NCBI GenBank assembly: GCA_021851405.1
Contig: JAJZDW010000017.1
Coordinates: 1-64,000 of the forward strand
Direction: 5' to 3'
DNA from: Pseudomonadota bacterium
GTDB taxonomy: Bacteria > Pseudomonadota > Gammaproteobacteria > Steroidobacterales > Steroidobacteraceae
Length of the DNA stretch: 64,000 nucleotides
In this document: positions 1 to 9,407 of the stretch, one piece after another
Layout of the letters: every line of letters starts with the position of its first letter
Position numbering within the stretch: position 1 is the first letter of the stretch
The notes under the pieces: generated by a model
The model's input: only the letters and a program-made list of their open reading frames with translations
Databases searched by the model: none
Told to the model about the DNA's origin: nothing
Program-made: the position numbers and the translations under genes

Positions 1-681
1 GCGGCGCAGCGCGGCGCACGGCGCACGCTGGCGGAAGTCCTCGAGGCGCTGCAGCGCGCCCTGCACCCGATCATGCCGTTCATCACCGAGGAGATCTGGC
101 AGCGCGCCGCACCGCTCGCCGGCTGCCCGGGCGAGACGGTCATGAACTCGTCCTACCCGCTACCGGAGCAGTTCCCGACGGATGAGGCGAGCGAGCGCGA
201 GATCGGGTGGATTCAGGCCTTCGTCCTCGCGGTCCGGCAGATTCGTGGCGAGATGAACATCGCGCCCTCGCGCCGCATCCCGGTGCTGCTGAAGGGCGCG
301 TGCGAACAGGATCGGGCCTACCTCGAACGCCATCGTCCCTACCTCGAGCGCCTGGCGGGCATCGACTCGGCGCGGGTCCTCGCCGGCGATGAACCGGCGC
401 CACAATCGGCGACTGCGCTGGTCGGGGAGCTGACGCTGCTCGTGCCGATGGAGGGGCTGATCGACGCCGCCGCCGAAGCCGAACGGCTCGAGAAGCTCCT
501 CGCTCGCGCGGAGAACGATCTCGGCAAGGTACGCGCGCGGCTCGGCAACGAGAGCTTCGTCAGCAATGCGCCCCCCGCCGTAGTGAGTGCCGAGCGCGAC
601 CGCATCCTCGAGCTCGAACGCACGGTGGCCGGACTCGCCGCGCAGCTCGAGCGGGTGCGCTCGATGCTGCACACCGGCTAG
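1..681 (+). CDS. valS: Valyl-tRNA synthetase, C-terminal part (5' end outside window)
   Basis: This is the last 226 codons of an open frame that is already open at base 1. It carries the class Ia anticodon-binding region, with the characteristic LHPIMPFITEEIWQ block at residues 20-33 of the fragment. It ends in a long charged heptad-rich stretch (about residues 155-225), the ValRS C-terminal coiled coil that contacts tRNA-Val. The enzyme charges tRNA-Val and edits Thr in the cytoplasm; the catalytic and editing domains lie upstream of the window. The frame closes at TAG 679-681. I see no clear intrinsic terminator in the 216 bases before the convergent AbiE-type pair. The assignment is firm; only the 5' part is missing. 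Confidence 0.95.
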   Translation, partial: AAQRGARRTLAEVLEALQRALHPIMPFITEEIWQRAAPLAGCPGETVMNSSYPLPEQFPTDEASEREIGWIQAFVLAVRQIRGEMNIAPSRRIPVLLKGACEQDRAYLERHRPYLERLAGIDSARVLAGDEPAPQSATALVGELTLLVPMEGLIDAAAEAERLEKLLARAENDLGKVRARLGNESFVSNAPPAVVSAERDRILELERTVAGLAAQLERVRSMLHTG

Positions 682-896
682 TTGGCGTCCCGGCCCGAAA
701 GGTCGACGTCGTCCTCGTGACCGAGCGTACATGCTGAGGCCGCTCGATGCTCGATCTCTTAACAGCCGTCGGATGCCCTGATGCGCATCTTGATACGGCG
801 TCAACTCCGACGTCATATCAGAACGCTGCGCAAAGGGCGTGAACCGACGGGGTCGCGCGCATCCGAGCTCGCTTCGCGGCCCCCCGGAAATCTCGA

Positions 897-1766
897 TCAG
901 GTGCGGACGATTCGATCGACAAATGCCTGCACACGGGCCATTCCGGAGTACGCGTCGGCGATAGGAAGATGAAGTTCCTGAGCCAATCGCGTGACCGGCT
1001 CAACCCAGTGTGCCGGCAGGTCTAGCAGCGGTGGCCACGAATGACTCCCGCGAGTCCGGAACACCGCCTCGCATGCCTCACGAAGCCCCTCGTAGTCAGT
1101 CACCAATGTTTCCATGAGCAGAAGATCAATCAGATCGCGAAAACGATCGTTGCGCTTCCCGGGTCGGGGTGGCAACGTCATGCCATGGAGTTTCTGCGCA
1201 ATGTGGAGACGGAGAGGCAGGCACGGGAGCGCGATGGGACCTGTGACCCCGAATGCCTCCGTGAGGGGAATCGCCTGCAGCCATTCGACCTCGGACTCGC
1301 CCGGTTCGGCTCGCGCGATATCGATGGTGATGCTTGCCCAGGTTCCACCGCGATAACTCACGGCGAATTCCATGTTCACGACGCCATTGTCCAGGACCAG
1401 CGGGTCTCGCTTGCGTCGAAAGGAGAACCCCTGATAGGGGTCGCCCGTCATGGCACGCTCTAAGGTTCGCGCGAGGTCGGCGTCCTGATCGTGTGACACG
1501 ACATCGATGTCCTTCGTTGCTCGAGCCCGATCGCGTAGCCGCAGTTCGAGTGCTACGCCTCCCTTGATGATGAACTGCGGATTGCCGTCGCCAGTAGCTC
1601 GTTCGAAGACGCCGGCTGTAATCATGTATGAGATCCAGGTGCGAACGCGCCCTTCGCTGACACCGCTTGCGCGCGCGTACGCTTGGGCATATTTCGCCAG
1701 TACGCCCGCGGACGGCGGCGGACGGTTCGGCGGCTTTCGTGGGGGAATCACTCGGATGCCCGGCAT
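897..1766 (-). CDS. AbiEii/AbiGii-family nucleotidyltransferase toxin
   Basis: A 289-residue protein of the AbiEii (DUF1814) nucleotidyltransferase family, the toxin half of AbiE systems. The core motif is visible as K68-G-G-V-A followed by D86-I-D88, the GG(x)n-DxD arrangement of minimal nucleotidyltransferases. A second conserved block, KLHG then RFRDLIDLLL (about 190-215), matches the family's K...RD(L)xD region. In characterised relatives these enzymes inactivate tRNA or bind GTP and give abortive phage resistance; the substrate here is unknown. Its start overlaps the end of the upstream antitoxin gene by 19 bases, so the two are translationally coupled. The long basic/proline N-terminus could mean that a later start is used, but the overlap supports ATG 1766. 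Confidence 0.85.
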   Translation of the reverse strand: MPGIRVIPPRKPPNRPPPSAGVLAKYAQAYARASGVSEGRVRTWISYMITAGVFERATGDGNPQFIIKGGVALELRLRDRARATKDIDVVSHDQDADLARTLERAMTGDPYQGFSFRRKRDPLVLDNGVVNMEFAVSYRGGTWASITIDIARAEPGESEVEWLQAIPLTEAFGVTGPIALPCLPLRLHIAQKLHGMTLPPRPGKRNDRFRDLIDLLLMETLVTDYEGLREACEAVFRTRGSHSWPPLLDLPAHWVEPVTRLAQELHLPIADAYSGMARVQAFVDRIVRT

Positions 1767-2368
1767 CGTTTTCGGGGACGCACTTTTCGAGATTGCAGCG
1801 GCCCGCCTAGGAGTTCTTCTTCGAGCCGATCGGCTTCATCGAAAGTCAGGTGGCCAGTCTTGCGTCCGTCCGTGATTGCTTGGCGGACGAGCGCAGGCCC
1901 GATGTGGGCAGCATGCACGTCGCGGATGGTGCGCGCGGCGGTGGTAACGGGTACGCCTTCGATTTGCTTGATATCTCGCGGTTCGAGATCCGCGTAGTGA
2001 AGAACTAGGTATCGGGGTAAAGCGCGACGAATGCGAAGCGCATGTGGAAAGGTGATGTGCACTTTCGCAGGACTGACGTCCGACAATCCGTAAATCGCCA
2101 GGGCGGATTCGTGAGAAACGGTAGCTTGTGCGCCGGGGCGGCGGACTTGCGGCCACAGAGCCGCTTCCATGTACTGGCCGAGTGGCGAGACGGGGTATCG
2201 CGTCAGTCGATAGACACCGCGCGATACGCGCTGGATGTCACCCTGTCGATGAAGCTGAACTAGCCGCACCGGATGCAGACCGGCCTCGCGCGCTTGCGCC
2301 GTGGTGAAATAGCCCAGTTGCCCTTCGGCAATGTCGTACAGGAGGGTATCCCAGCGGCGCGGCTTCAT
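1748..2368 (-). CDS. AbiEi-family antitoxin / transcriptional regulator
   Basis: A 206-residue protein that begins with an AbiEi-type winged helix (about residues 15-55: YFTTAQAREAGL, then RVSRGVYRL). A longer C-terminal domain follows with the family's SHESALAIYGL and VPVTTAARTIRDV blocks. AbiEi antitoxins neutralise AbiEii toxins without stable binding (type IV) and repress their own operon. Antitoxin-first order and the 19-base overlap with the toxin gene are typical. ATG 2368 is preceded by AAGAGG (2374-2379) at 5 bases. The promoter upstream overlaps a large inverted repeat, which fits autoregulation. The segment looks less GC-rich than its flanks, consistent with acquisition. Confidence 0.85.
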   Translation of the reverse strand: MKPRRWDTLLYDIAEGQLGYFTTAQAREAGLHPVRLVQLHRQGDIQRVSRGVYRLTRYPVSPLGQYMEAALWPQVRRPGAQATVSHESALAIYGLSDVSPAKVHITFPHALRIRRALPRYLVLHYADLEPRDIKQIEGVPVTTAARTIRDVHAAHIGPALVRQAITDGRKTGHLTFDEADRLEEELLGGPLQSRKVRPRKRCRASE

Positions 2369-2381
2369 TCGAACCTCTTGG

Positions 2382-2414
2382 CAATAATATAACGTACGTG
2401 CATATTATTGACAA
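2382..2414 (-). promoter_or_regulatory. Promoter and palindromic operator of the AbiE-type pair
   Basis: On the minus strand TTGTCA (2409-2414) and TATATT (2386-2391) are separated by exactly 17 bases, a near-consensus sigma-70 promoter. A perfect 9-base inverted repeat (arms 2382-2390 and 2402-2410) overlaps both boxes, and its spacer contains ACGTACGT (2392-2399). The predicted start, near 2379, lies about 11 bases before ATG 2368. AbiEi proteins bind inverted repeats in their own promoters, so this is the likely autoregulatory operator; binding itself is inferred. Confidence 0.65.
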
Positions 2415-2439
2415 GCGAAGAAGAGCTGGCGCACCCGTC

Positions 2440-2634
2440 ACCGATCGCGGAATCTCCCCAGCCACCCTGATGGGTGCGATCAACGAGCGGCGATACCGAC
2501 CCACGAGTCAGGCCGGTCGAGGCAGCGAGCCGACCAGGAGATGTTCCGCCGGGATCGAAGATCTTGCTGAGAATCACCCGGTCAGCGACCGTGGCGCCGC
2601 TGCCCGCGAGCTTGCGCACACCGCTGTGCGACAC
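2440..2634 (-). pseudogene. Decayed MarR-type winged-helix remnant
   Basis: On the minus strand one frame reads VADRVILSKIF, then SPGRLAASTGLTRG and SPLVDRTHQGGW. This follows the helix-turn-helix core of MarR regulators (LAxxTGLTRGxVSxLVDR). The similarity breaks off at both ends: no start or dimerisation helices can be recognised upstream, and the wing region loses the family pattern after about 2450. I therefore treat it as a relic rather than a gene. It abuts the promoter of the AbiE-type pair. Similarity was judged by eye only and the boundaries are approximate. Confidence 0.35.
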
Positions 2635-3163
2635 GGGCTCGACACGAGCCTCAGCCAGTATGGCTCTAAAGAGCGCTCATGCCGCCAGCCGTTCGGGTTG
2701 CCATCGCGGTGATGACCGGAGTATTTGCAATAGTGGCCACGGAAACTACTTTCAACCATTCGAATGCGGAGCGCTCGTCGTCCGAACCAGTGACGACTAC
2801 CGGAATGGATTGACACGTGCACGCTTCAACCTGTCGCAATGTTAAGAACTACGGATCAGCCGTCTGCAGATCGTAGCCCTCGACGTATGGTCTTCAATCC
2901 ACGACTTTCAGAACATAACCCATCGGGTATCTGATCATCCGTCATGTCGGAGCCGTTCACGCGCGCAACCCCGCGCAAGCGGCCGCAGCGGCATCTGGCG
3001 CTCTGCTCATCGCCCTGGTGTCCGCCCGTCACTTCGGACGATTTCACGGCGGCAATGCCCCGAGTTCGGCGGACGTACCGGGTACTGGGTGACGCCGCGG
3101 CGCGCGGCGACGGCGACCCCGTAGCACCGGCGCAGGCCCGCGCCGGCACGCAGATACCCGGCG
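2635..3163. other. Intergenic stretch without a recognisable gene
   Basis: About 530 bases between the MarR-like remnant and prfC. The short open frames on either strand have no family resemblance, no convincing ribosome binding site and an amino-acid composition typical of chance frames. Base composition is more mixed than in the flanking core genes, as expected for decayed, formerly mobile DNA. I see no tRNA, repeat array or terminator here. Confidence 0.4.
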
Positions 3164-4750
3164 CTAGAGCGCGTGCTCGCGGGTTTCGCGAAACACGATG
3201 TCGGGCCAGCGCTCTCGGGTCAGCTCGAGGTTGACTCGGCCCGGCGCCAGATACACCGGCGCGTCGCTGTGATCGACCGCCAGGTTCTCGTAGGCGCGCG
3301 AGCGAAACTCCTCGAGCTTGCGCGCGTCGTCGCAGACGATCCAGCGGGCCGTGTAGACGTTGACCGGCTCGAACACGCAGCTGACGCCGTACTCGTCCTG
3401 CAGGCGAAAGGCGACCACTTCGAACTGCAGCGGCCCGACTGCCCCGAGGATCAGATCATTGTTGCGCAGCGGCTTGAACAACTGCGTTGCGCCCTCCTCG
3501 CACAGCTGTGCGAGTCCCTTCTGCAGCGCCTTCATCTTCAACGGATCCTTCAGCACCGCGCGGCGGAAGAGCTCCGGGGCGAAGTTCGGCACGCCGGTGA
3601 ACACCAGCCGCTCGCCCTCGGTGAAGGTATCACCGATGTTGATCGTGCCGTGATTGTGCAATCCGATGATGTCCCCGGCAAAGGCCTCCTCGGCATGCTC
3701 GCGCTCGGCGGCCATGAACGTGAGCGCATCGGAGATGCGCACCTCTTTGCCGAGCCGCACGTGATACAGGCGCATCCCGCGAGTGTAGCGACCCGAGCAC
3801 AGGCGCATGAACGCGATGCGGTCGCGATGACCCGGATCCATGTTGGCCTGGATCTTGAACACGAAACCGGTGAGCACCGGCTCGTTCGGATCGACCGGCC
3901 GCTCGCGCGCCGCGCGCGGCAGCGGCCCCGGCGCATGGCGGGTGAAGGACGCCAGCAGCTCCTCGACGCCGAAGTTGTTGATCGCGGAGCCGAAGAACAC
4001 CGGCGTCTGCCGCCCGGTGCGATACGCCTCGGGATCGAACGGCTCGGTCGCCCCGCGCACCAGTTCGATCTCCTCGCGCGCCGCGGCGGCCTCGGCACCG
4101 AGAAACTCCTCGGCCGCTGCGCTCGAGAGTCCCTCGATCACCTGGTTCTCCCCCATACGGCCGCGCTCGGCGGCGTTGTAGACGTACAGCCGGTCCTCGA
4201 GCAGGTGATAGATGCCGCGCAGCGCGCGCCCCATGCCGATCGGCCAGGTCACCGGCGCGGTGCGGATGGCGAGCACGCGCTCGATTTCATCGAGCAGTTC
4301 GATCGGCGCGCGCCCTTCGCGATCGAGTTTATTGATGAACGTCATGATCGGCGTGTCGCGCATGCGGCACACCTCCATCAGCTTGATGGTGCGCTGCTCG
4401 ACGCCCTTGGCGCAGTCGATCACCATCAACGCCGAGTCGACCGCGGTCAGCGTACGGTAGGTGTCCTCGGAAAAGTCCTCGTGGCCCGGCGTATCGAGCA
4501 GGTTGACGATGCACTGCCCGTACGGGAACTGCATCACCGAGGAGGTCACCGAGATGCCGCGCTGCTGCTCGAGGCGCATCCAGTCCGAGGTGGCATGGCG
4601 GTCGGCCTTGCGGCCCTTGACGGTACCGGCCATCTGGATCGCCCCGCCGAACAGCAGCAGCTTCTCCGTCAGCGTCGTCTTGCCCGCATCGGGATGCGAG
4701 ATGATGGCAAAGGTCCGCCGTCTGCGGACTTCGGCAGCAAGGTCAGTCAT
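3164..4750 (-). CDS. prfC: Peptide chain release factor 3
   Basis: A 528-residue translational GTPase, almost exactly the length of E. coli RF3. It recycles RF1/RF2 from the ribosome after peptide release. The G domain shows G1 SHPDAGKTT near the N-terminus, the RGISVTSS switch I segment, G3 DTPGHED and G4 NKLD. The domain II-III region follows, with the RF3-type [17 protein letters not shown] block that distinguishes it from EF-G. ATG 4750 is 12 bases after the rimI stop, so this is the last gene of the minus-strand run pssA-UDG-rimI-prfC. Nothing about the protein looks unusual. Confidence 0.97.
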   Translation of the reverse strand: MTDLAAEVRRRRTFAIISHPDAGKTTLTEKLLLFGGAIQMAGTVKGRKADRHATSDWMRLEQQRGISVTSSVMQFPYGQCIVNLLDTPGHEDFSEDTYRTLTAVDSALMVIDCAKGVEQRTIKLMEVCRMRDTPIMTFINKLDREGRAPIELLDEIERVLAIRTAPVTWPIGMGRALRGIYHLLEDRLYVYNAAERGRMGENQVIEGLSSAAAEEFLGAEAAAAREEIELVRGATEPFDPEAYRTGRQTPVFFGSAINNFGVEELLASFTRHAPGPLPRAARERPVDPNEPVLTGFVFKIQANMDPGHRDRIAFMRLCSGRYTRGMRLYHVRLGKEVRISDALTFMAAEREHAEEAFAGDIIGLHNHGTINIGDTFTEGERLVFTGVPNFAPELFRRAVLKDPLKMKALQKGLAQLCEEGATQLFKPLRNNDLILGAVGPLQFEVVAFRLQDEYGVSCVFEPVNVYTARWIVCDDARKLEEFRSRAYENLAVDHSDAPVYLAPGRVNLELTRERWPDIVFRETREHAL

Positions 4751-4762
4751 GGATGTTGGGAT

Positions 4763-5263
4763 TCAGGTGTGGTCAGCGCGGCTTGCGCGCAGGGTCAGTT
4801 TCAATACGCAGGCGTCTTCGCGGCCGTTGAGCGCCTGGTAGTAGCCACGGCGCATCCCGATCTGCACGAAACCGAGCGAGCGGTACAGCGCGAGCGCGGC
4901 ACAATTCGAAGGGCGCACTTCGAGGAACGCATCGAGCATGCCGGCGGCCGCGCCATGTTCGAGCAAGTGCTCGAGCATGCGTCGGCCGAAGCCGCGGCCA
5001 CGATGCTCCTCGGCGATGCACAGGTTGAGCACGTGCATCTCGCCGGCCCCGAGGCTCATCACGCCGTAGCCGGCGACCCGCTCGGCGAGCATCATCACGC
5101 GGCAGACGTAGCCCACGCGCAGACAATCGCGGAAGATGCCCGCGGTCCAGGGAAAGGTGTAGGCGGCCCGCTCGATGGCGAAAACCTCCGCGACGTCCCC
5201 GCCGCACATCGGGCGGATCGAGGCCGGCGGCAGCGATTTCAGCAGTTCAGGAGCGGTGGCCAT
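4763..5263 (-). CDS. rimI: Ribosomal protein S18 alanine N-acetyltransferase
   Basis: A 166-residue GNAT acetyltransferase. Motif A, which binds the acetyl-CoA pyrophosphate, is visible as EEHRGRGFGRRML (about 85-98). It is followed by the RimI-type FLEVRPSNCAALALYRSLGF segment ending in a G(M)RRGYY turn, typical of the enzyme that acetylates the N-terminal Ala of ribosomal protein S18. It is slightly longer than E. coli RimI because of an N-terminal extension. ATG 5263 lies 17 bases inside the upstream UDG gene, indicating coupled translation. Other GNAT functions cannot be excluded from sequence alone, but RimI is by far the best fit. Confidence 0.88.
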   Translation of the reverse strand: MATAPELLKSLPPASIRPMCGGDVAEVFAIERAAYTFPWTAGIFRDCLRVGYVCRVMMLAERVAGYGVMSLGAGEMHVLNLCIAEEHRGRGFGRRMLEHLLEHGAAAGMLDAFLEVRPSNCAALALYRSLGFVQIGMRRGYYQALNGREDACVLKLTLRASRADHT

Positions 5264-6017
5264 CGTTCGGTTCTGGGTTGCGGATCTGCGCGAACAGGTT
5301 GCGCGCGAACTGCAGATCTTCCCACGCCTTGCGCTTCTCGCCAGGCGAGCGCAGCAGATAGGCCGGATGATACGTCACGACGAGCGGCACGTTGTGTTCG
5401 CCGAACGCGTGCGCCCGCCCGCGCAGCCGCCCGAGCGGCGCGTCGGTCCCGAGCAGGGTCTGCGCCGCGATGCGCCCGACGGCGAGCAGCAGCTTCGGGC
5501 GCACCAGCGCGATCTGCCGGTGCAGGTACGGCAGACAGGCGGCCACTTCCTCGGGCCGCGGATCGCGGTTGCCGGGCGGGCGGCTCTTGAGGATATTGGC
5601 GATGTACACGTTCGTCTCACGGCTCAGACCAATCGCCCGCAGCATCGCATCGAGCAGCTGCCCGGCGTGGCCGACGAACGGCTCCCCACGCCGGTCCTCC
5701 TCGGCCCCCGGCGCCTCACCGATCACCATCCACTCGGCGCGGCGATTGCCCACGCCGAACACCGCCTGAGTCCGGGTCTCGTGCAGCGCGCAGGCGGTGC
5801 ACGCGCGCACCTGCGCACGCAGCTGCTCCCACGCCTCGGGCACCCCCGCCTCGCCGGCAGGCTGGGGCGGGGCGCTCACCACCGGGCCCGTCGGTTCGAC
5901 GGGGCCTGGCTCGGGCGCGACCGGAACCGTTGCGGCGCAGGGGTGCGCCGACCGCAGCACCCAGTCGTCGATGCCGAGCGCCTCGAGGTACTCGGCGCGG
6001 CGCACCGCCTCGCTCAT
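5247..6017 (-). CDS. Family 4 (UdgA-type) uracil-DNA glycosylase with an altered Fe-S ligand
   Basis: A 256-residue type 4 uracil-DNA glycosylase for base excision repair of deaminated cytosine. Motifs are GEAPGAEED (100-108), the FVGHAGQLL loop and the C-terminal HPAYLL segment. Family 4 enzymes hold a [4Fe-4S] cluster with four Cys. Here C73, C76 and C161 are present, but the expected Cys of the KCRPP motif is Ser145 (KSRPPGNR), encoded by AGC. ATG 6017 was chosen because it overlaps the pssA stop as ATGA and begins a typical N-terminus; an in-frame ATG at 6077 would lie inside pssA and add only an Ala/Pro-rich tail. Residues about 25-60 form a low-complexity proline-rich linker. Confidence 0.9.
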   Translation of the reverse strand: MSEAVRRAEYLEALGIDDWVLRSAHPCAATVPVAPEPGPVEPTGPVVSAPPQPAGEAGVPEAWEQLRAQVRACTACALHETRTQAVFGVGNRRAEWMVIGEAPGAEEDRRGEPFVGHAGQLLDAMLRAIGLSRETNVYIANILKSRPPGNRDPRPEEVAACLPYLHRQIALVRPKLLLAVGRIAAQTLLGTDAPLGRLRGRAHAFGEHNVPLVVTYHPAYLLRSPGEKRKAWEDLQFARNLFAQIRNPEPNDGHRS

Positions 6018-6832
6018 GAGGGCGGCCGCTCCCGCTGCGGCAGCCGGTGACGGCGGCGCAGCCGGCGCCACAGCCACTGCAGGGGCGCTGAGACCGCGTA
6101 GCCGCCGAACATCATGAGCAGGATCAGCGGCGGATCGCTCGCGATCAGCACGAACGCGAGCGGCACGAACAGCAGGAAGATGAAGCGGATCGGCCCATCG
6201 AAATCGACGGTCTTGAAGCTGTAGAAGCTAAACCGGCTGACCATGAGCGCACCGGCAAGCGCCGTCACCGTGAAGGCGACGATCAAGCCGGTCAGGCCCG
6301 GCTCGCGCCACTGGCTCGAGACCCACACGAAGCCGGCCACCGTGGCCGCGGCCGACGGACTCGGCAGCCCCTCGAAAAAACGCTTATCGACGCTGGCGGT
6401 GCGCACGTTGAAGCGGGCCAGGCGCAGCGCGGCCGCCGCGGCGTAGAAAAAACACGCCAGCCAGCCGAACCGTCCCCAGGCGCGCCCGTACTCCGCGATG
6501 CGCACCACGCCCCACTGGTAGGCGACAATGGCCGGCGCGACGCCGAACGAGACCATGTCAGAGAGGCTGTCATATTCCTTGCCGAACGCGCTCTCGGTGC
6601 GCGTCAGGCGCGCCATGCGCCCGTCGAGCGAGTCGAACACCATCGCGATGAACACGGCCATGCCGGCCTGCGCGAAGTGCTTGTCGATGGCCGCGACGAT
6701 GGCATAGAAGCCAGAAAACAGGCTCGCGGTGGTCAGCAGGTTCGGCAGCAGGTAAAAGCCCCGCCGCGGCCGACGCAGCGCGTGCGCCTCGGGCGCGGGG
6801 TCATCGCTGTCGGGACTGGGGTTCTCGTACAT
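6014..6832 (-). CDS. pssA: CDP-diacylglycerol-serine O-phosphatidyltransferase
   Basis: A 272-residue integral membrane enzyme that makes phosphatidylserine from CDP-diacylglycerol and serine, the step toward phosphatidylethanolamine. The CDP-alcohol phosphotransferase signature is intact: D67..D70-G-R-x-A-R and FGxExDSLxD with D88 and D92. Several hydrophobic segments follow (about 95-230), and the C-terminus is very basic. This is the membrane-embedded (subclass II) type, not the soluble E. coli type. It heads the minus-strand operon with UDG (ATGA overlap), rimI and prfC. It is divergent from proS across 108 bases. Confidence 0.93.
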   Translation of the reverse strand: MYENPSPDSDDPAPEAHALRRPRRGFYLLPNLLTTASLFSGFYAIVAAIDKHFAQAGMAVFIAMVFDSLDGRMARLTRTESAFGKEYDSLSDMVSFGVAPAIVAYQWGVVRIAEYGRAWGRFGWLACFFYAAAAALRLARFNVRTASVDKRFFEGLPSPSAAATVAGFVWVSSQWREPGLTGLIVAFTVTALAGALMVSRFSFYSFKTVDFDGPIRFIFLLFVPLAFVLIASDPPLILLMMFGGYAVSAPLQWLWRRLRRRHRLPQRERPPS

Positions 6833-6881
6833 GGCGCGGGCGGACTCGGTCGGGCCTCTCGGGGGAGCTCACCGGCACATC

Positions 6882-6909
6882 TTATCAGCTTGGGCCCAGC
6901 TGTTATGAT
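6882..6909 (+). promoter_or_regulatory. Candidate sigma-70 promoter for proS
   Basis: TTATCA (6882-6887) and TATGAT (6904-6909) are separated by 16 bases in the proS-pssA divergent region. They match the consensus hexamers at 4/6 and 5/6 positions. The predicted start, near 6916, would leave a leader of about 25 bases before ATG 6941. This is a match by eye only. Confidence 0.4.
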
Positions 6910-6940
6910 GCGGGCTCACCCCGAGGCCAAGATCCGTGTC

Positions 6941-8659
6941 ATGAGACTCTCGCAATATCCGATCCAGACCACCAAAGAAACCCCCGCCGAAGCCGAGATC
7001 GTCAGCCACCAGCTGATGCTGCGCGCCGGGCTCATCCGCCGCCTCGCCGCGGGCCTGTACAGCTGGCTGCCGATGGGCCTGCGCACGCTGCGCAAGGCCG
7101 AGGCCATCATCCGCGAGGAGATGAACCGCGCCGGGGCACTCGAGGTGCTGATGCCGGTGGTGCAACCGGCCGAGCTGTGGCAGGAGTCGGGCCGCTGGGG
7201 AAAATACGGTCCGGAGCTGCTGCGCCTGAAGGACCGGCACCAGCGGGATTTCGTGGCCGGACCGACCCACGAGGAAGTGATCACGGACATCGCGCGCCGG
7301 GAACTGAAGAGCTACCGGCAGCTGCCGGTGAACTTCTACCAGGTGCAGACCAAGTTCCGCGACGAGATCCGCCCGCGGTTCGGGGTGATGCGGGCCCGCG
7401 AATTCATCATGAAGGACGCCTACTCCTTCCATGCCGATGAGCCGTCCCTGCAGGCCGGCTACCGGCTCATGCACGAGACCTACACGCGCATCTTCACGCG
7501 CATGGGGCTGAATTTCCGCGCCGTGCGCGCCGACTCTGGTCCGATTGGCGGGGATGTCTCACAGGAATTTCACGTGCTGGCCTCCTCCGGCGAGGACGCC
7601 ATCGTGTTCTCGGATACCGACGGCTATGCCGCCAACATCGAGGCGGCCGAAGCGCGGGCGCCCGAGGGCGAGCGCCCCGCCCCCAGCGCACCTCTGCAAA
7701 AGGTGCCGACCCCCGGGACCAAGACCATCGAGGCCATCGTCAAGCTGCTCGGCGTGCCACCGCAGCGCTGTCTGAAGACGCTGCTGGTGGAAGGCGACGG
7801 CGAAGGCGATGCGGCGGTCGTGGCGCTCGTGATCCGCGGTGATCACGAGCTGAACGCCACCAAGGCACAGCACCTGCCGGGGGTCGCCTCGCCGCTGCGC
7901 ATGGCCGGCGCTGAGCGCATCCACGAGGCGACGGGCGCGGAAGCCGGGTTCATCGGACCGGTGGACCTCAAGTGCCGCATCTACGCCGATCACAGCGCGC
8001 TCGCCGCGGCGGATTTCATCTGCGGCGCGAACGAAAAGGACATGCACCTGACCGGGGTGAACTGGGACCGTGACGTCCGGAGTTACGTCGCCGCCGATCT
8101 GCGTAACGTGGTCGAGGGCGATCCGAGCCCGAGCGGCCAAGGGCGCCTGAAGCTCGCCCGCGGCATCGAGGTCGGACACATTTTCCAGCTCGGCCGCAAG
8201 TACAGCGATGCGCTCAAGGCCCTGGTGCTCGATGAGTCCGGCCGGGAAGTGACTCTGCTGATGGGCTGCTATGGCATCGGCGTGACGCGCGTCGTGGCGG
8301 CGGCGATCGAACAGAATCACGATGAGCGCGGCATCATCTGGCCGGAGCCACTCGCCCCGTTCCAGGTGGTCCTGGTGAGCCTCGGGGCGCAGAAGACCCC
8401 GCAGGTGCGCGTGGCGGCCGATCGGCTCTACGGGGAGCTCACGGCCGCGGGCATCGAGGTTCTCTATGACGACCGCGACGCGCGCCCCGGGGTGAAATTC
8501 GCCGATGCGGAACTGCTCGGGATTCCGCACCGGCTGGTGGTGGCCGAACGGGGCCTTGCGGCCGGCCGCCTGGAGTACCGGCATCGACGTGAGAGCGAGA
8601 GTGTGGATTTCCCGGCCGACGAGGCCCTCAACTTCCTGCGTGCGCGAATCGGCTGCTAA
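6941..8659 (+). CDS. proS: Prolyl-tRNA synthetase
   Basis: A 572-residue bacterial-type (type I) ProRS, the normal length for the E. coli-like class. Class II motif 1 lies in the [16 protein letters not shown] region, motif 2 includes the [16 protein letters not shown] segment, and motif 3 appears as [12 protein letters not shown]. The YbaK-like editing insertion, which hydrolyses Ala-tRNA-Pro, sits between motifs 2 and 3 (about 220-400). The C-terminal anticodon-binding domain follows. ATG 6941 starts the canonical MRLSQY N-terminus; further upstream in-frame codons lie in pssA antisense and are not coding. The 3' end overlaps the transglycosylase start by 20 bases. Confidence 0.97.
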   Translation: MRLSQYPIQTTKETPAEAEIVSHQLMLRAGLIRRLAAGLYSWLPMGLRTLRKAEAIIREEMNRAGALEVLMPVVQPAELWQESGRWGKYGPELLRLKDRHQRDFVAGPTHEEVITDIARRELKSYRQLPVNFYQVQTKFRDEIRPRFGVMRAREFIMKDAYSFHADEPSLQAGYRLMHETYTRIFTRMGLNFRAVRADSGPIGGDVSQEFHVLASSGEDAIVFSDTDGYAANIEAAEARAPEGERPAPSAPLQKVPTPGTKTIEAIVKLLGVPPQRCLKTLLVEGDGEGDAAVVALVIRGDHELNATKAQHLPGVASPLRMAGAERIHEATGAEAGFIGPVDLKCRIYADHSALAAADFICGANEKDMHLTGVNWDRDVRSYVAADLRNVVEGDPSPSGQGRLKLARGIEVGHIFQLGRKYSDALKALVLDESGREVTLLMGCYGIGVTRVVAAAIEQNHDERGIIWPEPLAPFQVVLVSLGAQKTPQVRVAADRLYGELTAAGIEVLYDDRDARPGVKFADAELLGIPHRLVVAERGLAAGRLEYRHRRESESVDFPADEALNFLRARIGC

Positions 8660-9278
8660 GGTCGCCGCCGCGCTGCTCGCCGTCCTCGCGCTGGCACTCG
8701 TCCCGCGGGCCGAGGCGGGCGGGCAGCGCGACCCGGCGCTGCGCCCGATCGTGCAACACGCGATCCATCGGGCGCAGTGCTTCCTGAACCGCTACGACGC
8801 GGCGGTGTGGTACACGCTGATGGAGCCGCGCATGGCGCGCTTCGTCCACAATCCGGCCGAGCGGCTGCGCATCCTGAAACAGGTGTACTGCGTCACGCAC
8901 CAGTCCGGGGCGGCCAAGGTGCCCCCAGGACTGGTTCTGGCCGTGATGCAGGTCGAGAGCGACTTCAACCGCTGGGCCGTCTCCGGCAGCGGTGCGGTTG
9001 GCCTGATGCAGGTGATGCCCTACTGGCCCGAGCGGCTCGGCATGAAGGGTTATGAGTTGGTACACGTCGCCGCCAACATCCGCATGGGCTGCGCCATTCT
9101 GCGCTACTACCTGTCGATCACCCACGACGATGTGCGCCTCGCGCTCGAGGAATACAACGGCAGCGTCGGGCGGCACTTCTATCCCGACCGCGTGCTGAAC
9201 GCGTGGGAAAACTGGAACGGCGCAGATGATCTGGGCTTTCCGGTGCGGGCCGCACCCGCGGTTGCGCCACGCCGGTAG
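8640..9278 (+). CDS. Secreted lytic transglycosylase (SLT domain)
   Basis: A 212-residue periplasmic peptidoglycan-cleaving enzyme. GTG 8640 gives a signal peptide with a hydrophobic core [12 protein letters not shown] and a plausible cleavage after AEA (about residue 26). The SLT fold follows: the catalytic Glu is E106 in the MQVESDFN motif, then [10 protein letters not shown], then [12 protein letters not shown], and EEYNGS in place of the usual AYNAGP. Earlier in-frame codons lie inside proS and encode no signal sequence. The 20-base overlap suggests co-expression with proS. It is small, with no LysM or other binding domain visible. Specific class (MltE-, Slt70- or EmtA-like) cannot be assigned. 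Confidence 0.85.
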   Translation: MRESAAKVAAALLAVLALALVPRAEAGGQRDPALRPIVQHAIHRAQCFLNRYDAAVWYTLMEPRMARFVHNPAERLRILKQVYCVTHQSGAAKVPPGLVLAVMQVESDFNRWAVSGSGAVGLMQVMPYWPERLGMKGYELVHVAANIRMGCAILRYYLSITHDDVRLALEEYNGSVGRHFYPDRVLNAWENWNGADDLGFPVRAAPAVAPRR

Positions 9279-9407
9279 CGGCCGCGGCGGAAAATCCGCG
9301 GTTGCCACCCCCCGCCAAGTCGCTCAAGTGGCGGTTCACCGGGATCCCGATCCGCGCGGCCGGAGCGCGCCACGGCGCGCACCGGCGATGCCCGGACCGG
9401 CGTCCTC

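Noticed and set aside
3173-5590. An 805-codon plus-strand frame antisense to prfC, rimI and part of the UDG gene
   Set aside because: All three sense genes have clear family motifs; the antisense product is compositionally a GC-rich shadow.
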